Source of the DNA: an uncultured Mogibacterium sp.
Lineage (GTDB): Bacteria > Bacillota > Clostridia > Peptostreptococcales > Anaerovoracaceae
NCBI RefSeq assembly: GCF_938041965.1
Contig: NZ_CALISE010000020.1
Location: 186,001-250,000 of the forward strand
Direction: 5' to 3'
DNA length: 64,000 nt
In this document: piece by piece, positions 16,278-24,669 of the stretch
Layout of the letters: each line of letters starts with the position of its first letter
Numbering within the stretch: the first letter of the stretch is position 1
Program-made: the position numbers and the translations under genes
Notes under the pieces: model-generated
The model's database searches: none
Told to the model about the DNA's origin: nothing
The model's input: only the letters and a program-made list of their open reading frames with translations

Positions 16278-17118
16278 ACTCGACAATGTAAAGGTGAGTT
16301 TTAAAGACAAAGTGGCTGTGGACCTCGGGCGAGTGATTGAAATTGCGGATGGCGAGAGAGTCGGAATCATAGGGAGCAACGGTGCTGGCAAGACTACGCT
16401 TCTCAAGAGTATTATCGGGCTTGTTCCTCACAAGGGAAACATAGCACTCGGAGTTCCGTCAAATGAGATCTCCGTTCACATGCAGTACAACTCTTATGTC
16501 GATACCGTTTCGATTAGAAACATCATCGAGATGGTGATGGGCTGCAGGATAAAAGACAATAAGAAACTCCAAGAAATGATTGAATTCTTCGAGTTCGAAG
16601 GTTGCCTAGATAAGAGGTGGAAACAGCTATCAGGTGGTCAGAAGCAGAGGCTGACTCTCATACTCGTGATGTGTAAGGAAAGCAAAATAGTGATGTTCGA
16701 TGAAGTTACATCTGGACTCGACTTCGAGACTCGTCAGAGGCTCATGGACAAGCTCGTGACTTGGTACGAGGAAAAGCACACGACGCTACTAATAACATCA
16801 CATTACTATACTGAGCTAGATAATCTGGCGACCAAGATACTGTATCTTAAGGATGGCAGGGCCGTGGACTACGGGTCAAAGGAAGATCTTTTTAGAAAGT
16901 ACTGCGGAAATGCCGTGGTGATCTTCGAGGATACGGAAAAAGGTCATGAAATAGCTAAGGCTCATAAACAGATAAAGGCCGCCGAAGGATTTATTGCACT
17001 CTCATGTGACAATGATGATGAAGAGGTTGAAATCGCTGAAAAGCTTATCAGAAACCACATAAACTACAGGCGAAGCAACAACGATATCGAAATGATGACT
17101 ATTAATGCGGAGAGGTAA
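16270..17118 (+). CDS. ABC transporter ATPase
   Basis: 282 residues. Walker A GSNGAGKTT (35-43), signature LSGGQKQR (about 120-127), Walker B IVMFDEVTSGLD. An extra C-terminal domain of about 70 residues resembles those of multidrug/bacteriocin exporters. The start overlaps the kinase by eight bases. The partner permease begins one base after its stop. Confidence 0.93.
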   Translation: MIRLDNVKVSFKDKVAVDLGRVIEIADGERVGIIGSNGAGKTTLLKSIIGLVPHKGNIALGVPSNEISVHMQYNSYVDTVSIRNIIEMVMGCRIKDNKKLQEMIEFFEFEGCLDKRWKQLSGGQKQRLTLILVMCKESKIVMFDEVTSGLDFETRQRLMDKLVTWYEEKHTTLLITSHYYTELDNLATKILYLKDGRAVDYGSKEDLFRKYCGNAVVIFEDTEKGHEIAKAHKQIKAAEGFIALSCDNDDEEVEIAEKLIRNHINYRRSNNDIEMMTINAER

Positions 17119-17119
17119 G

Positions 17120-17872
17120 ATGAATAGATATACGATAAGATACGAATTTCAAAATACGCTGCACAATGTCTATGCGGTCTTCTTTGGATCTATTTTTCCA
17201 GTGCTACTACTGCATATGATTGTCAGGGGAACACTTGGCGACATTCCTAAGAATATGAAGGATGAAGTGGTAACCACAATATTTATTGGCATGGCTATGC
17301 TTATTCCGCTGGCGAGCATATTTCTGAATCACGCAGCGATTTATTCAAATGAGCTTGATAAGAAGATACCTGAACGTTTACTGCTCTTTGGATTTTCGGA
17401 GAAGGACATATTGCTCAACAAAGTGGTAGCGAATTTGATTATATTGACGCTCTGCATATTTATTTACCTTGGTGGGACTGTTCCTTTTCTAAAAATACTT
17501 AAGCCGAGATTTGCAGCTGCAGTGGTGTGGATTTTGGGAATATATATTCTCGCTATAATCTTGATGGCCCTCGCACATGGAATAGCGACACTGATAGGCA
17601 AGTTTGGTCCAACGTATGGTGTTGTGATGGCAATCTACTTCGCAATGATGATATTGAGCGGATATATGGGCATTAGAATAACAGATCTTCCAAAATCAGT
17701 TAGATGGCTATCTGAACTGCTTCCAACTGCGCAGCTTGGTAATGATTACATAGATTTCTGGCTAGGTAGGAACTATAATTTTGGACCGCTAATTCAGTCG
17801 ATGATCTTTATGTCTGCTCTTAGTGCAGTGGTTGTGCTGGTGGCATTTAAGGTGAGAGGAAGAAAGAATTAA
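17120..17872 (+). CDS. ABC-2 type permease
   Basis: 250 residues with about six membrane segments (first near 16-35, then around 54-75, 105-125, 135-160, 170-190 and 220-242). This is the usual ABC-2 permease layout. ATG at 17120 is preferred over the in-frame ATG at 17105 because GGAGAGG (17109-17115) serves it. With the ATPase it forms an exporter; the two-component genes upstream suggest inducible resistance or detoxification. The substrate is not deducible. Confidence 0.85.
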   Translation: MNRYTIRYEFQNTLHNVYAVFFGSIFPVLLLHMIVRGTLGDIPKNMKDEVVTTIFIGMAMLIPLASIFLNHAAIYSNELDKKIPERLLLFGFSEKDILLNKVVANLIILTLCIFIYLGGTVPFLKILKPRFAAAVVWILGIYILAIILMALAHGIATLIGKFGPTYGVVMAIYFAMMILSGYMGIRITDLPKSVRWLSELLPTAQLGNDYIDFWLGRNYNFGPLIQSMIFMSALSAVVVLVAFKVRGRKN

Positions 17873-17906
17873 GTAGCACCTTAAGAAAATCTTCATTAAA
17901 AACAAC

Positions 17907-17934
17907 TTGAAATTAATTCACGATGTGTTATTGT
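17907..17934 (+). promoter_or_regulatory. promoter of the GntR-ABC cassette
   Basis: TTGAAA at 17907-17912, a 16-base spacer, and TATTGT at 17929-17934 with an extended TGT before it. The -10 lies within the left arm of the inverted repeat 17921-17962. Confidence 0.5.
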
Positions 17935-17962
17935 ATTAGTAACTTAATACAATAACACATCG
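17921..17962. promoter_or_regulatory. perfect 18-bp inverted repeat, probable GntR (YtrA) operator
   Basis: The arms 17921-17938 and 17945-17962 (core ATTGTATTA / TAATACAAT) are perfectly complementary around GTAACT. It overlaps the predicted -10 of the gntR operon, 70 bases before the gntR start. YtrA-type regulators usually repress their own ABC operon by binding long palindromes, so autoregulation is the natural reading. No T-run follows, which argues against a terminator. Confidence 0.7.
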
Positions 17963-18031
17963 ATTTATTTATGTCTGATTCAAATTAGGTATGAAACAAA
18001 TCGCATCAATAGATTTAGAGAGGAGACTAGC

Positions 18032-18400
18032 ATGGAATGGAAATTTGTCGATGGTATCCCGATATACTCGCAAATTGTAAATGAGCTCACCGTGCGAATT
18101 GCCAGACACGATTATTTACCAGGGGAGAAGCTGCCATCTGTAAGAGATATCGCAGCAGATGCCTGTGTCAATCCGAACACAGTGCAGAGAGCACTTGCGG
18201 AGCTCGAACGAAGCGGGCTAGTGCGCACAGAGAGGACCAACGGAAGATTTGTGACGGAGGATGAGAGAGCCTTGAAAGAGATTTATAAGGGGTTATCAAG
18301 TTCGTATATTGATGAACTCGTCGAGAAGCTACGTAATATTGGGATGAGTGACATGGAGATTATAGAAGCGGTTACGAGCTGCGTGGGAAAGGAGAAATAA
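18032..18400 (+). CDS. GntR-family regulator, YtrA subfamily
   Basis: 122 residues. N-terminal winged helix-turn-helix (IPIYSQIVNELTVRIARHDY, then LPGEKLPSVRDIA and NPNTVQRALAELERSGL) and a short helical C-terminal part (about 80-122) instead of a large effector domain. That size defines the YtrA group, typically encoded first in ABC transporter operons and responsive to cell-envelope antibiotics. Its stop overlaps the next start by one base. The perfect palindrome upstream is its likely binding site. Confidence 0.92.
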   Translation: MEWKFVDGIPIYSQIVNELTVRIARHDYLPGEKLPSVRDIAADACVNPNTVQRALAELERSGLVRTERTNGRFVTEDERALKEIYKGLSSSYIDELVEKLRNIGMSDMEIIEAVTSCVGKEK

Positions 18401-19095
18401 TGAGCATAATAGAGATAAAAGATTTGAGCAAAGCATACGGCTCAAAGCTAGCATTGTCGGGTGTTGACTTAGATATAGATAAGGGGCAGATTGTCGGACT
18501 CATGGGACCAAATGGCTCAGGCAAGACGACGCTAATTAAGATAATCATGGGACTACTAAGACCTAATGTCGGAGAGGTTCTGATAAACGGAGATAGGCCT
18601 AGTGAAAAGACAAAGGCAAAGGTCGCTTACCTGCCTGATAAGATGACATATCCTCCATATATGACTGCTGGCGGACTAGTACGACTATACCAGGATTTCT
18701 TCGAGGACTTCGATAAACTTAAGGCGCTATCGATGCTTAACGATCTCGGTATCGAGAAGAGGCTTAAGCTAAAAGCGATGTCCAAAGGTACCAAGGAAAA
18801 GGTGCAGCTCATACTAACGATGGCACGTAATGCTGAAGTGTATCTGCTCGATGAGCCTATCGCGGGCGTTGATCCAGCGACTAGAGACTATATCCTTAGA
18901 ACGATCATCACAAACTATAACCCTGAAGCTGTAGTGATTATTTCCACTCACCTAATCGCCGATATCGAATCGGTGCTCGATGATGTAATCTTTATCAAAG
19001 ACGGTGAAATTGTGGTTCACGAGACTGCTGAAAGCTTGCGCGAGAAGAAGGGGCAAAGCATAGATAAACTGTTCAGGGAGGTATTCAAATGCTAG
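18400..19095 (+). CDS. ABC transporter ATPase (YtrB-like)
   Basis: 231 residues. Walker A GPNGSGKTT (36-44), Walker B VYLLDEPIAGVDP, His switch in STHLIADIE. The signature is degenerate (MSKGTKEKVQL instead of LSGGQ), as is usual in this subgroup. Start overlaps gntR by one base and the stop overlaps the next gene by seven. Forms an exporter with the following membrane protein. Confidence 0.92.
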   Translation: MSIIEIKDLSKAYGSKLALSGVDLDIDKGQIVGLMGPNGSGKTTLIKIIMGLLRPNVGEVLINGDRPSEKTKAKVAYLPDKMTYPPYMTAGGLVRLYQDFFEDFDKLKALSMLNDLGIEKRLKLKAMSKGTKEKVQLILTMARNAEVYLLDEPIAGVDPATRDYILRTIITNYNPEAVVIISTHLIADIESVLDDVIFIKDGEIVVHETAESLREKKGQSIDKLFREVFKC

Positions 19096-19874
19096 GCAAA
19101 TTAATAAAATATGAGTTTAAATCACTGATGAACAATCTCGGAGTTCTGTACTTGGTTTGGTTATCTCTCACTTTGATAACTGCTGTTTTACCAAAGGCAT
19201 CGAAATACACATCTGAATTTGTAGAAAATCTTTTCTACGTAGTTTGGGTAATCTCGTTTATCGCTGCAATCATAATGACATTAGTAGTGGTTATTGACCG
19301 CAGATTCTATAAGAATTTCTATGGAGCTGAAGGGTATTTTACGCTTTCTCTACCTGTCAAGATAAGTACGCACATCTGGAGCAAGGTAATTGCTAGTACA
19401 GTTTGGATGGTAATAACGGCATTTGTTGGAATCTTCATCATGATGATAGTAAGCATTGTGACAAATGGACCAGATTCTTATCATCAGATAAAGGTATTTA
19501 TGAACGAGAGGCCGGCAGAGGCAAGGGCAATAATAATATTTCTGTTTGAGGTGCTATTGCTAGGAGTTGTATACATCAGCCGATTCCTTCTTAAGATACT
19601 TGCATGCATTAACTTAAGCGTGCAGTTCAGCAGCTTCAAATCACTTCTACAGGGAGTTTTCTTCGTCGTACTCACAATAGCAGAGGTGTATGCTGCGATT
19701 GTAGTAATTGGACATCTATGCGGCGACTTCGCATTAAACCTGACTGTGAATGGCAATCAGATTAGAATTGCACAGTATGGAGTCGGAGGAATTATACTTT
19801 TGCAGGTTGTAGAGTGTGCAATATACTTCCTCGCATCTAACTATCTGATGAAGAACCGACTTAACCTTGAGTAG
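19089..19874 (+). CDS. ABC transporter membrane subunit
   Basis: 261 residues with about six hydrophobic segments (near 18-36, 47-70, 98-125, 150-172, 190-213, 232-252). Overlaps the ATPase gene by seven bases, RBS GGGAGG inside that gene. Likely the permease of the GntR-controlled cassette. A terminator follows at 19928. Confidence 0.8.
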   Translation: MLGKLIKYEFKSLMNNLGVLYLVWLSLTLITAVLPKASKYTSEFVENLFYVVWVISFIAAIIMTLVVVIDRRFYKNFYGAEGYFTLSLPVKISTHIWSKVIASTVWMVITAFVGIFIMMIVSIVTNGPDSYHQIKVFMNERPAEARAIIIFLFEVLLLGVVYISRFLLKILACINLSVQFSSFKSLLQGVFFVVLTIAEVYAAIVVIGHLCGDFALNLTVNGNQIRIAQYGVGGIILLQVVECAIYFLASNYLMKNRLNLE

Positions 19875-19927
19875 GCACATAATGTGCTGACAATTCATCA
19901 ATTTTTATAAACAAATTATAACGCAAG

Positions 19928-19964
19928 AGCCGAATTCAAAATAATTTGATTCGGCTTTTATTTT
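19928..19964 (+). terminator. rho-independent terminator of the GntR-ABC cassette
   Basis: AGCCGAATTCAAA pairs with TTTGATTCGGCT (one bulged base) around ATAA, followed by TTTATTTT. Confidence 0.85.
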
Positions 19965-20140
19965 GTACAGAAGTCTTTGAAATGAACGGATTGCAGTTCT
20001 CTCAAAATGCTAGTATACTAACTCTACACGTTGTAACGCACTTGGTTAAGAAGGGGTTTGTGCGATTAATCGTGACAATCTGACAACGCAGATCATGTGA
20101 TAGTGAGAGAAGCTTCACAGCATTGGAAGGATGACGAGAA

Positions 20141-21475
20141 TTGAATAGAAATGATTCGCTGATAAATAAATATTTGCGATACATTATTCCCGCGATGGCT
20201 GGACAGCTCATATTCACGCTGTACACAGTAGTTGATGGGATTTTCGTAGCTCGAGGTGTATCCGAGACGGCTCTAGCTGCCGTCTCAATTGCTACGCCGT
20301 TCATCACCTTGCTGTTTGCAATTTCAATAACTTTCGCGGTGGGTACTTCAACAATAGTGGCTCGTCTTCTCGGTGAAAACCGTACTATGGAGGCGAGACG
20401 CGTATTCACAGAGAGCTTAGTTTCACTTGTTTTGTTGTCGATAGTAATCAGCGTGCTGGTCTTTATTTTCCTAAATCCGCTGTGCAGGTTGCTCGGAGCG
20501 ACGGAATCTACGCTTCCATATGTAAGGAGTTATCTTCTCACGATAGCACCGTTCATATTTTCATTCGTGATATCCTACAATCTCGAGTTGCTCCTCGCTA
20601 CTGACGGATTTCCGGGACTCGCCACTATCTACGTGCTGCTCGGGGTGATTCTCAACATCTTACTCGATTGGTATACGATATTTAAGCTGAATTGGGGCAT
20701 AGTTGGAGCGGGATTAGCAACATCTTTTTCTCAGACGGTCGTAATTATCATCTACCTGATTCACTTTGCAGGTAGGAAAGCGACTTTGCGTTTTACACGT
20801 TTTAAGTTCAGACGCGGTCTCATGCTTCGCCAATTCATGAGCGGTATACCTTCAGGTATCACGGAGATGTCGCCGGGAATAGTGACATTTATCTTTAACA
20901 GGTTTATCGTTACTTTTATGCACGATAGAGAGCTGATTATCTATTCGATACTATCATATGTAATTCTGCTGGCGACGGTTCTTGCAAATGGAATTGCTCA
21001 AGGCGCACAGCCCCTCGTTAGTTACTATCACGGTAGACACGAGAGGGATACATTCCATACTATATTTGGCTATGAGATTAGATCGGGACTCATGTTAGCC
21101 GTATTAGAGATAGTGGTTGTACTATCGTTTGGAAAGTATATAGCTATGCTATTTGTTAATGATGGAGATGCACTCATCCTAGAAGTATCGCATGCGCTTA
21201 AGCTTATAGCCATGGCATTTCCGATGCTCAGTATGAATATCATCATCGCTGGATATCTGACTGCTCTCGAGAGGTCTAGAGTTGCAACTTTCATATCGCT
21301 GATGAGATGTACACTGACGCTTGTGCTTTCGCTAGCTTTAATCGCTACCATGCTTGGCACATCTAATATATGGCTCTCACTTGCCGTATCTGAGATGCTT
21401 TCTATGATAGCAGCAGTTCTTCTGTACAGGAAGACTCGCAGAGTTGCGATAGCTGAAACTTTTGACGACATGTAG
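20141..21475 (+). CDS. MATE family multidrug efflux protein
   Basis: 444 residues with twelve predicted membrane segments in two similar halves, starting LINKYLRYIIPAMAGQLIFT with the MATE-type opening PAMAGQL..YTVVDGIFVARGVSE. These transporters export cationic drugs using Na+ or H+. TTG at 20141 is accepted as start: GGAAGG lies 10 bases upstream and the reading frame has no better start. An imperfect palindrome follows the stop. Substrate unknown. Confidence 0.9.
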   Translation: MNRNDSLINKYLRYIIPAMAGQLIFTLYTVVDGIFVARGVSETALAAVSIATPFITLLFAISITFAVGTSTIVARLLGENRTMEARRVFTESLVSLVLLSIVISVLVFIFLNPLCRLLGATESTLPYVRSYLLTIAPFIFSFVISYNLELLLATDGFPGLATIYVLLGVILNILLDWYTIFKLNWGIVGAGLATSFSQTVVIIIYLIHFAGRKATLRFTRFKFRRGLMLRQFMSGIPSGITEMSPGIVTFIFNRFIVTFMHDRELIIYSILSYVILLATVLANGIAQGAQPLVSYYHGRHERDTFHTIFGYEIRSGLMLAVLEIVVVLSFGKYIAMLFVNDGDALILEVSHALKLIAMAFPMLSMNIIIAGYLTALERSRVATFISLMRCTLTLVLSLALIATMLGTSNIWLSLAVSEMLSMIAAVLLYRKTRRVAIAETFDDM

Positions 21476-21481
21476 ATTGTG

Positions 21482-21504
21482 CATTGTATTAATTTAGTAC
21501 AATG
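21482..21504. promoter_or_regulatory. imperfect palindrome sharing half-sites with the gntR operator
   Basis: CATTGTA and TACAATG are perfect end arms of a 23-base near-palindrome. The half-sites ATTGTATTA and TAGTACAAT almost match those at 17930-17953 (ATTGTATTA / TAATACAAT), with 3 instead of 6 bases between them. It could be a regulatory site or the stem of a terminator for the MATE gene (a TATCTTTT stretch follows). Confidence 0.45.
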
Positions 21505-21525
21505 TGTATATCTTTTGTATTATCG

Positions 21526-21555
21526 TTGCTAAACTCAGGGGAATTTTATTACAAT
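21526..21555 (+). promoter_or_regulatory. possible promoter of the Rrf2 gene
   Basis: TTGCTA at 21526-21531, an 18-base spacer, TACAAT at 21550-21555. Confidence 0.35.
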
Positions 21556-21662
21556 ACTCATACTTATCACTATTGCTGATTAAATATCCATGATGCATTG
21601 TTAGATTGAATATCGCTGTTTGTAGGGACTGTATTCCTACATAAATAGAAAAGTGAGGAGAC

Positions 21663-22067
21663 ATGCTTTTTAATCGAGAGACAGACTATGCGGTAAGGGT
21701 CCTTAAGAATCTGTCGACAGATAGACCCACGAGTATAAGTTCATTCGTGGAAGGTGAATTCATATCAGAGGCAATCGCTTATAAAGTGTCAAGGAAACTT
21801 GATAAGGCTGGAATTATATATGGAATAAGGGGTACTAGTGGCGGTTATGTTCTGAACAGACCGCTGACGGAGATTACCCTATATGATGTGCATAAGGCTA
21901 TTGAGCCACATTCACTTGTATGTGAGTGCCTGAAGCAAGATGTTTCGTGCCTTTTAAATACAGACCGAGATACATGTGCGCTTCGAACGGAATTATTACG
22001 TATTCAAGAAAATATCAATACTGATTTGAAAAAACACTCTCTAGGTGAGCTTTTTGACGCAAAATAA
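21663..22067 (+). CDS. Rrf2-family transcriptional regulator
   Basis: 134 residues. N-terminal winged helix opening with RETDYAVRVLKNLS and the wing RGTSGGYVLNRPLTEITLYD, as in Rrf2 proteins. Four cysteines (C87, C89, C96, C105) lie in the region that binds Fe-S in IscR/NsrR, although the spacing CxC-x6-C-x8-C is not the classical one. It may therefore sense redox state, NO or iron. It stands alone between the MATE gene and a convergent channel gene; its targets are unknown. Confidence 0.9.
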   Translation: MLFNRETDYAVRVLKNLSTDRPTSISSFVEGEFISEAIAYKVSRKLDKAGIIYGIRGTSGGYVLNRPLTEITLYDVHKAIEPHSLVCECLKQDVSCLLNTDRDTCALRTELLRIQENINTDLKKHSLGELFDAK

Positions 22068-22106
22068 AAAAATAATCGCATCACGATTTGATGCGATTAT
22101 TTTTTT
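22066..22106. terminator. bidirectional terminator
   Basis: Perfect 18-bp stem including ATAATCGCATCA / TGATGCGATTAT with A-run on one side, T-run on the other and a 5-base loop. It serves both the Rrf2 gene (plus) and the channel gene (minus), whose stops lie within 12 bases of it. Confidence 0.9.
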
Positions 22107-22117
22107 GCATTTTATGC

Positions 22118-22777
22118 CTAGTTATCTCGAGGCAGTTTAGCCTTAGGTAAACTCCAGTGGTAATGAGCTGCAAGAAGTCTGAGCAAGACTATGAGTCCAG
22201 CCCCAGTTCCCATAGCAAGTACTGTGCCGACTCTATCCCATAGTGCTATGCACGTGAGTGCTCCGATGAGTGATGCGCTAGCATAGAAATGCTTTACGAA
22301 TATATACGGTCTATTACCTGCCATCATATCTCTCAGAACTCCACCACCAACTCCGGTGAGCATTCCGACGAAGGTGAATAATATAACTCCGTGAATTGAG
22401 GATACAGTGTAAGCTGATTTGATACCAAGAACTGTAAATACTCCAAGCCCGACCGAGTCCATTATGAGCATCAGCCACTCATATAGCATTGAGTCCGAAA
22501 ATATCCACTTCCTAACAGGAGGAGTGAATACGATTACTGATACTACTACCGATATGATGAGATAAGTTGGGTCTCTAAAGGTTAGAGGAGGAGTCTGTCC
22601 GATTATTATATCCCTGATGATTCCCCCACCTACGCCGGTTGTCAGACCGAGTATTGTGATTCCCATGAGATCCATGCCTTTTTCTAATCCGAGAGTGGCT
22701 CCTGAGATGGCAAAGGCGATGGTGCCGATTATTTCAAGTGAGAAGACTATATTTTCAAGACTGTATAATGATGACAA
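22118..22777 (-). CDS. TRIC/UPF0126 family cation channel-like membrane protein
   Basis: 219 residues, about seven membrane segments, with the two-fold repeat motifs GLTTGVGGGIIRDIIIG and GMLTGVGGGVLRDMMAG that are diagnostic of the family (YadS/YicG). Bacterial relatives form trimers with K+/Na+ conductance; some have been linked to glycine uptake. TTG at 22777 is taken as the start because TAGGAG lies 7 bases upstream. It lies downstream of pduL with 38 bases between, so cotranscription is likely. Confidence 0.9.
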   Translation of the reverse strand: MSSLYSLENIVFSLEIIGTIAFAISGATLGLEKGMDLMGITILGLTTGVGGGIIRDIIIGQTPPLTFRDPTYLIISVVVSVIVFTPPVRKWIFSDSMLYEWLMLIMDSVGLGVFTVLGIKSAYTVSSIHGVILFTFVGMLTGVGGGVLRDMMAGNRPYIFVKHFYASASLIGALTCIALWDRVGTVLAMGTGAGLIVLLRLLAAHYHWSLPKAKLPRDN

Positions 22778-22815
22778 TTTATTACTCCTACGTGATGATG
22801 CTATAAAAGCATCGA

Positions 22816-23397
22816 TTACTTATCTGAAATGCACATTCCTTTACATGCTTTTCCCGTACATGCCGCATTTCCTTCGTCCGTGTCCAAATGAACAACGGTT
22901 CTAGTGTGGCCAACACGTACAACTACTTCATCAAATGTTAGTGCTCTACCGCATCCTGTATCGATTTTTAGAGAGACTTCGTCTCCCGTGGTTACCTGCA
23001 AATGATCTGCATCTTCCTTTGATAGATGAATGTGCCTTTTTGCGACTATGCAGCCATGATCAATTTCAGTTGTGGCACCGTTTTCAGCTACGATTTTAAT
23101 TCCTGGTGTATTCGCTAAATCACCAGAAAGTCTAAGAGGTGTTTCGATACCTAAATTTCTAGCATCGGTTGCTGCCAGTTCAACCTGCGTTTCTGGACGA
23201 GCAGGTCCGAGAATAGCGACATTTCGAAGAGTGCCTTTAGGTCCAACAAGTGTGAGCCTTTCTTCCGCAACATAGCCTACGATAATGTGCTTCTTAGGTG
23301 TAAGCTCATATCCAGCTCCAAAAAGTTTTTCTATATCACCTTGGCAGAGATGCACGTGTCTTGCGCTAACTTCTACATCTACTTCAACCTGTTTCAT
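22816..23397 (-). CDS. pduL: PduL-type phosphate acyltransferase
   Basis: 193 residues made of two PduL beta-barrel repeats carrying the metal-binding His motifs SARHVHL (11-17) and AKRHIHL (119-125). PduL swaps CoA for phosphate on acetyl- or propionyl-CoA, giving acyl phosphate for ATP formation; unrelated to Pta. No microcompartment genes lie nearby and there is no obvious N-terminal encapsulation peptide, so it probably serves general fermentation in the cytosol. The extra C-terminal Cys-rich end (AACTGKACKGMC) is unusual and may bind metal. Confidence 0.9.
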   Translation of the reverse strand: MKQVEVDVEVSARHVHLCQGDIEKLFGAGYELTPKKHIIVGYVAEERLTLVGPKGTLRNVAILGPARPETQVELAATDARNLGIETPLRLSGDLANTPGIKIVAENGATTEIDHGCIVAKRHIHLSKEDADHLQVTTGDEVSLKIDTGCGRALTFDEVVVRVGHTRTVVHLDTDEGNAACTGKACKGMCISDK

Positions 23398-23474
23398 ATC
23401 TACTCTCCAATCTCCAACAAACTATGTGAATATACATATCAATAGTCATTTATGATGTATAAGGATAACATTTA

Positions 23475-23503
23475 TTGTGACAATCTGCAAAGGATGATAT
23501 AAT
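23475..23503 (+). promoter_or_regulatory. promoter of the RarD-type gene
   Basis: TTGTGA at 23475-23480, 17-base spacer, TGaTATAAT extended -10 ending at 23503. The leader of about 95 bases to 23603 has no recognised riboswitch. Confidence 0.65.
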
Positions 23504-23602
23504 ATTTGCTACATTTTTATTTGTAGTTACAGAATTTATGCCTTTGGTGTACTGTTTTTTATTGCACACCTTATTATGAATTTATCTGCAGGGGATTAAT
23601 TT

Positions 23603-24520
23603 ATGAAGAAAAATTATGAAAAGGGTTTCTTTGCTGCACTTGCTTGTGCTGGGCTGTGGGGTATTCTTCCAATTTACTGGAAATCGCTAATTCCAATACC
23701 GTCATCTACTATCATTATATATAGGATTCTGATGATTGCAGTAGTATGTATAATTGCTGCGCGTTTTAAATACTCGTGGAGCAGGATTTTCTCACCGCTA
23801 AGGGATTGGCGGACCTCGCTTAAATTTCTCGTAGCAGGGCTTATTGTAACGAGTAACTGGAGCATTGGCATCTGGGCGGTTAACTCTGGTCATATAATCC
23901 AGACGAGTATTGGGTATTACATAGAACCGCTTGTTGTATGTATATTTGGTGCAATCTTCTTTAAAGAGAAGCTTACGGTTTATAAGTCCATAGCTGTGAT
24001 ATTTGCAGCTATAAGCGTAATCGTAATTTTGATTCACTATGGACAGGTTCCAGGAATTGCACTCGTACTAGCGACTACATTTGCCATTTATTCGGCAATA
24101 AAAAAGACTGTAGATCAGCCTCCTGCTATATCGCTTCTTTATGAAACTATTTTTATTGCCCCGGTTATGCTATGCGTAATAGTATGGCTCGAATTACATG
24201 GAGCAGGAGCACTTGGTGTTGGGGAGTCATATCAATACTTTCTGCTACTCCTATGCGGACTAGCAACAGCCATACCTCTTGGGCTATTCGCCTATGCTGC
24301 GCAGAGGACATCTATGTTCGTACTCGGTTTAACAGAATACCTTAGCCCCACATTGGCGTTGATGCTAGGGATTTTCTTGTATAAGGAACCTGTAGATAAA
24401 GTGCTGATTATGGCATTTGGACTGATTTGGATAGGGTTAATATTCTTTTCATATGGTGAATTTAAAAGCAGTAAGGATAGTAAGAGTAGCGAGAATAGTC
24501 AAAACGTCAAAGCAAGTTAG
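23603..24520 (+). CDS. rarD: RarD-type EamA/DMT permease
   Basis: 305 residues, ten membrane segments in two EamA repeats. The start (KGFFAALACAGLWGILPIYW) and the segment GYYIEPLVVCIFGAIFFKEK match RarD (chloramphenicol-sensitive protein) family members. Substrate unknown. The tail is Ser/Lys-rich. It has its own promoter and ends in a terminator shared with the convergent PTS-like gene. Confidence 0.85.
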   Translation: MKKNYEKGFFAALACAGLWGILPIYWKSLIPIPSSTIIIYRILMIAVVCIIAARFKYSWSRIFSPLRDWRTSLKFLVAGLIVTSNWSIGIWAVNSGHIIQTSIGYYIEPLVVCIFGAIFFKEKLTVYKSIAVIFAAISVIVILIHYGQVPGIALVLATTFAIYSAIKKTVDQPPAISLLYETIFIAPVMLCVIVWLELHGAGALGVGESYQYFLLLLCGLATAIPLGLFAYAAQRTSMFVLGLTEYLSPTLALMLGIFLYKEPVDKVLIMAFGLIWIGLIFFSYGEFKSSKDSKSSENSQNVKAS

Positions 24521-24558
24521 AAGTTATAAAATAGCAATGTAGTAATAATTGTAATATT

Positions 24559-24622
24559 AAAAAATGTGCCAAGCACTGTGTGAAATTAGGGGGATCACAC
24601 TCTGTGCCAGACACATTTTTTA
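24559..24622. terminator. bidirectional terminator
   Basis: AAAAATGTG-CC-AAGCAC-TGTGTGA pairs with TCACACTCTGTGCCAGACACATTTTT (interrupted stem), with A-run left and T-run right, between the convergent rarD and PTS IIC-like genes. Confidence 0.8.
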
Positions 24623-24669
24623 TTGAGATTATTTAATTGGTTACAGATTTTTTGAAAATAATTATTAGC

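Noticed and set aside
16270..17118. Frameshift between histidine kinase and ABC ATPase genes
   Set aside because: The eight-base overlap has proper start and stop signals in both frames; it is ordinary translational coupling.
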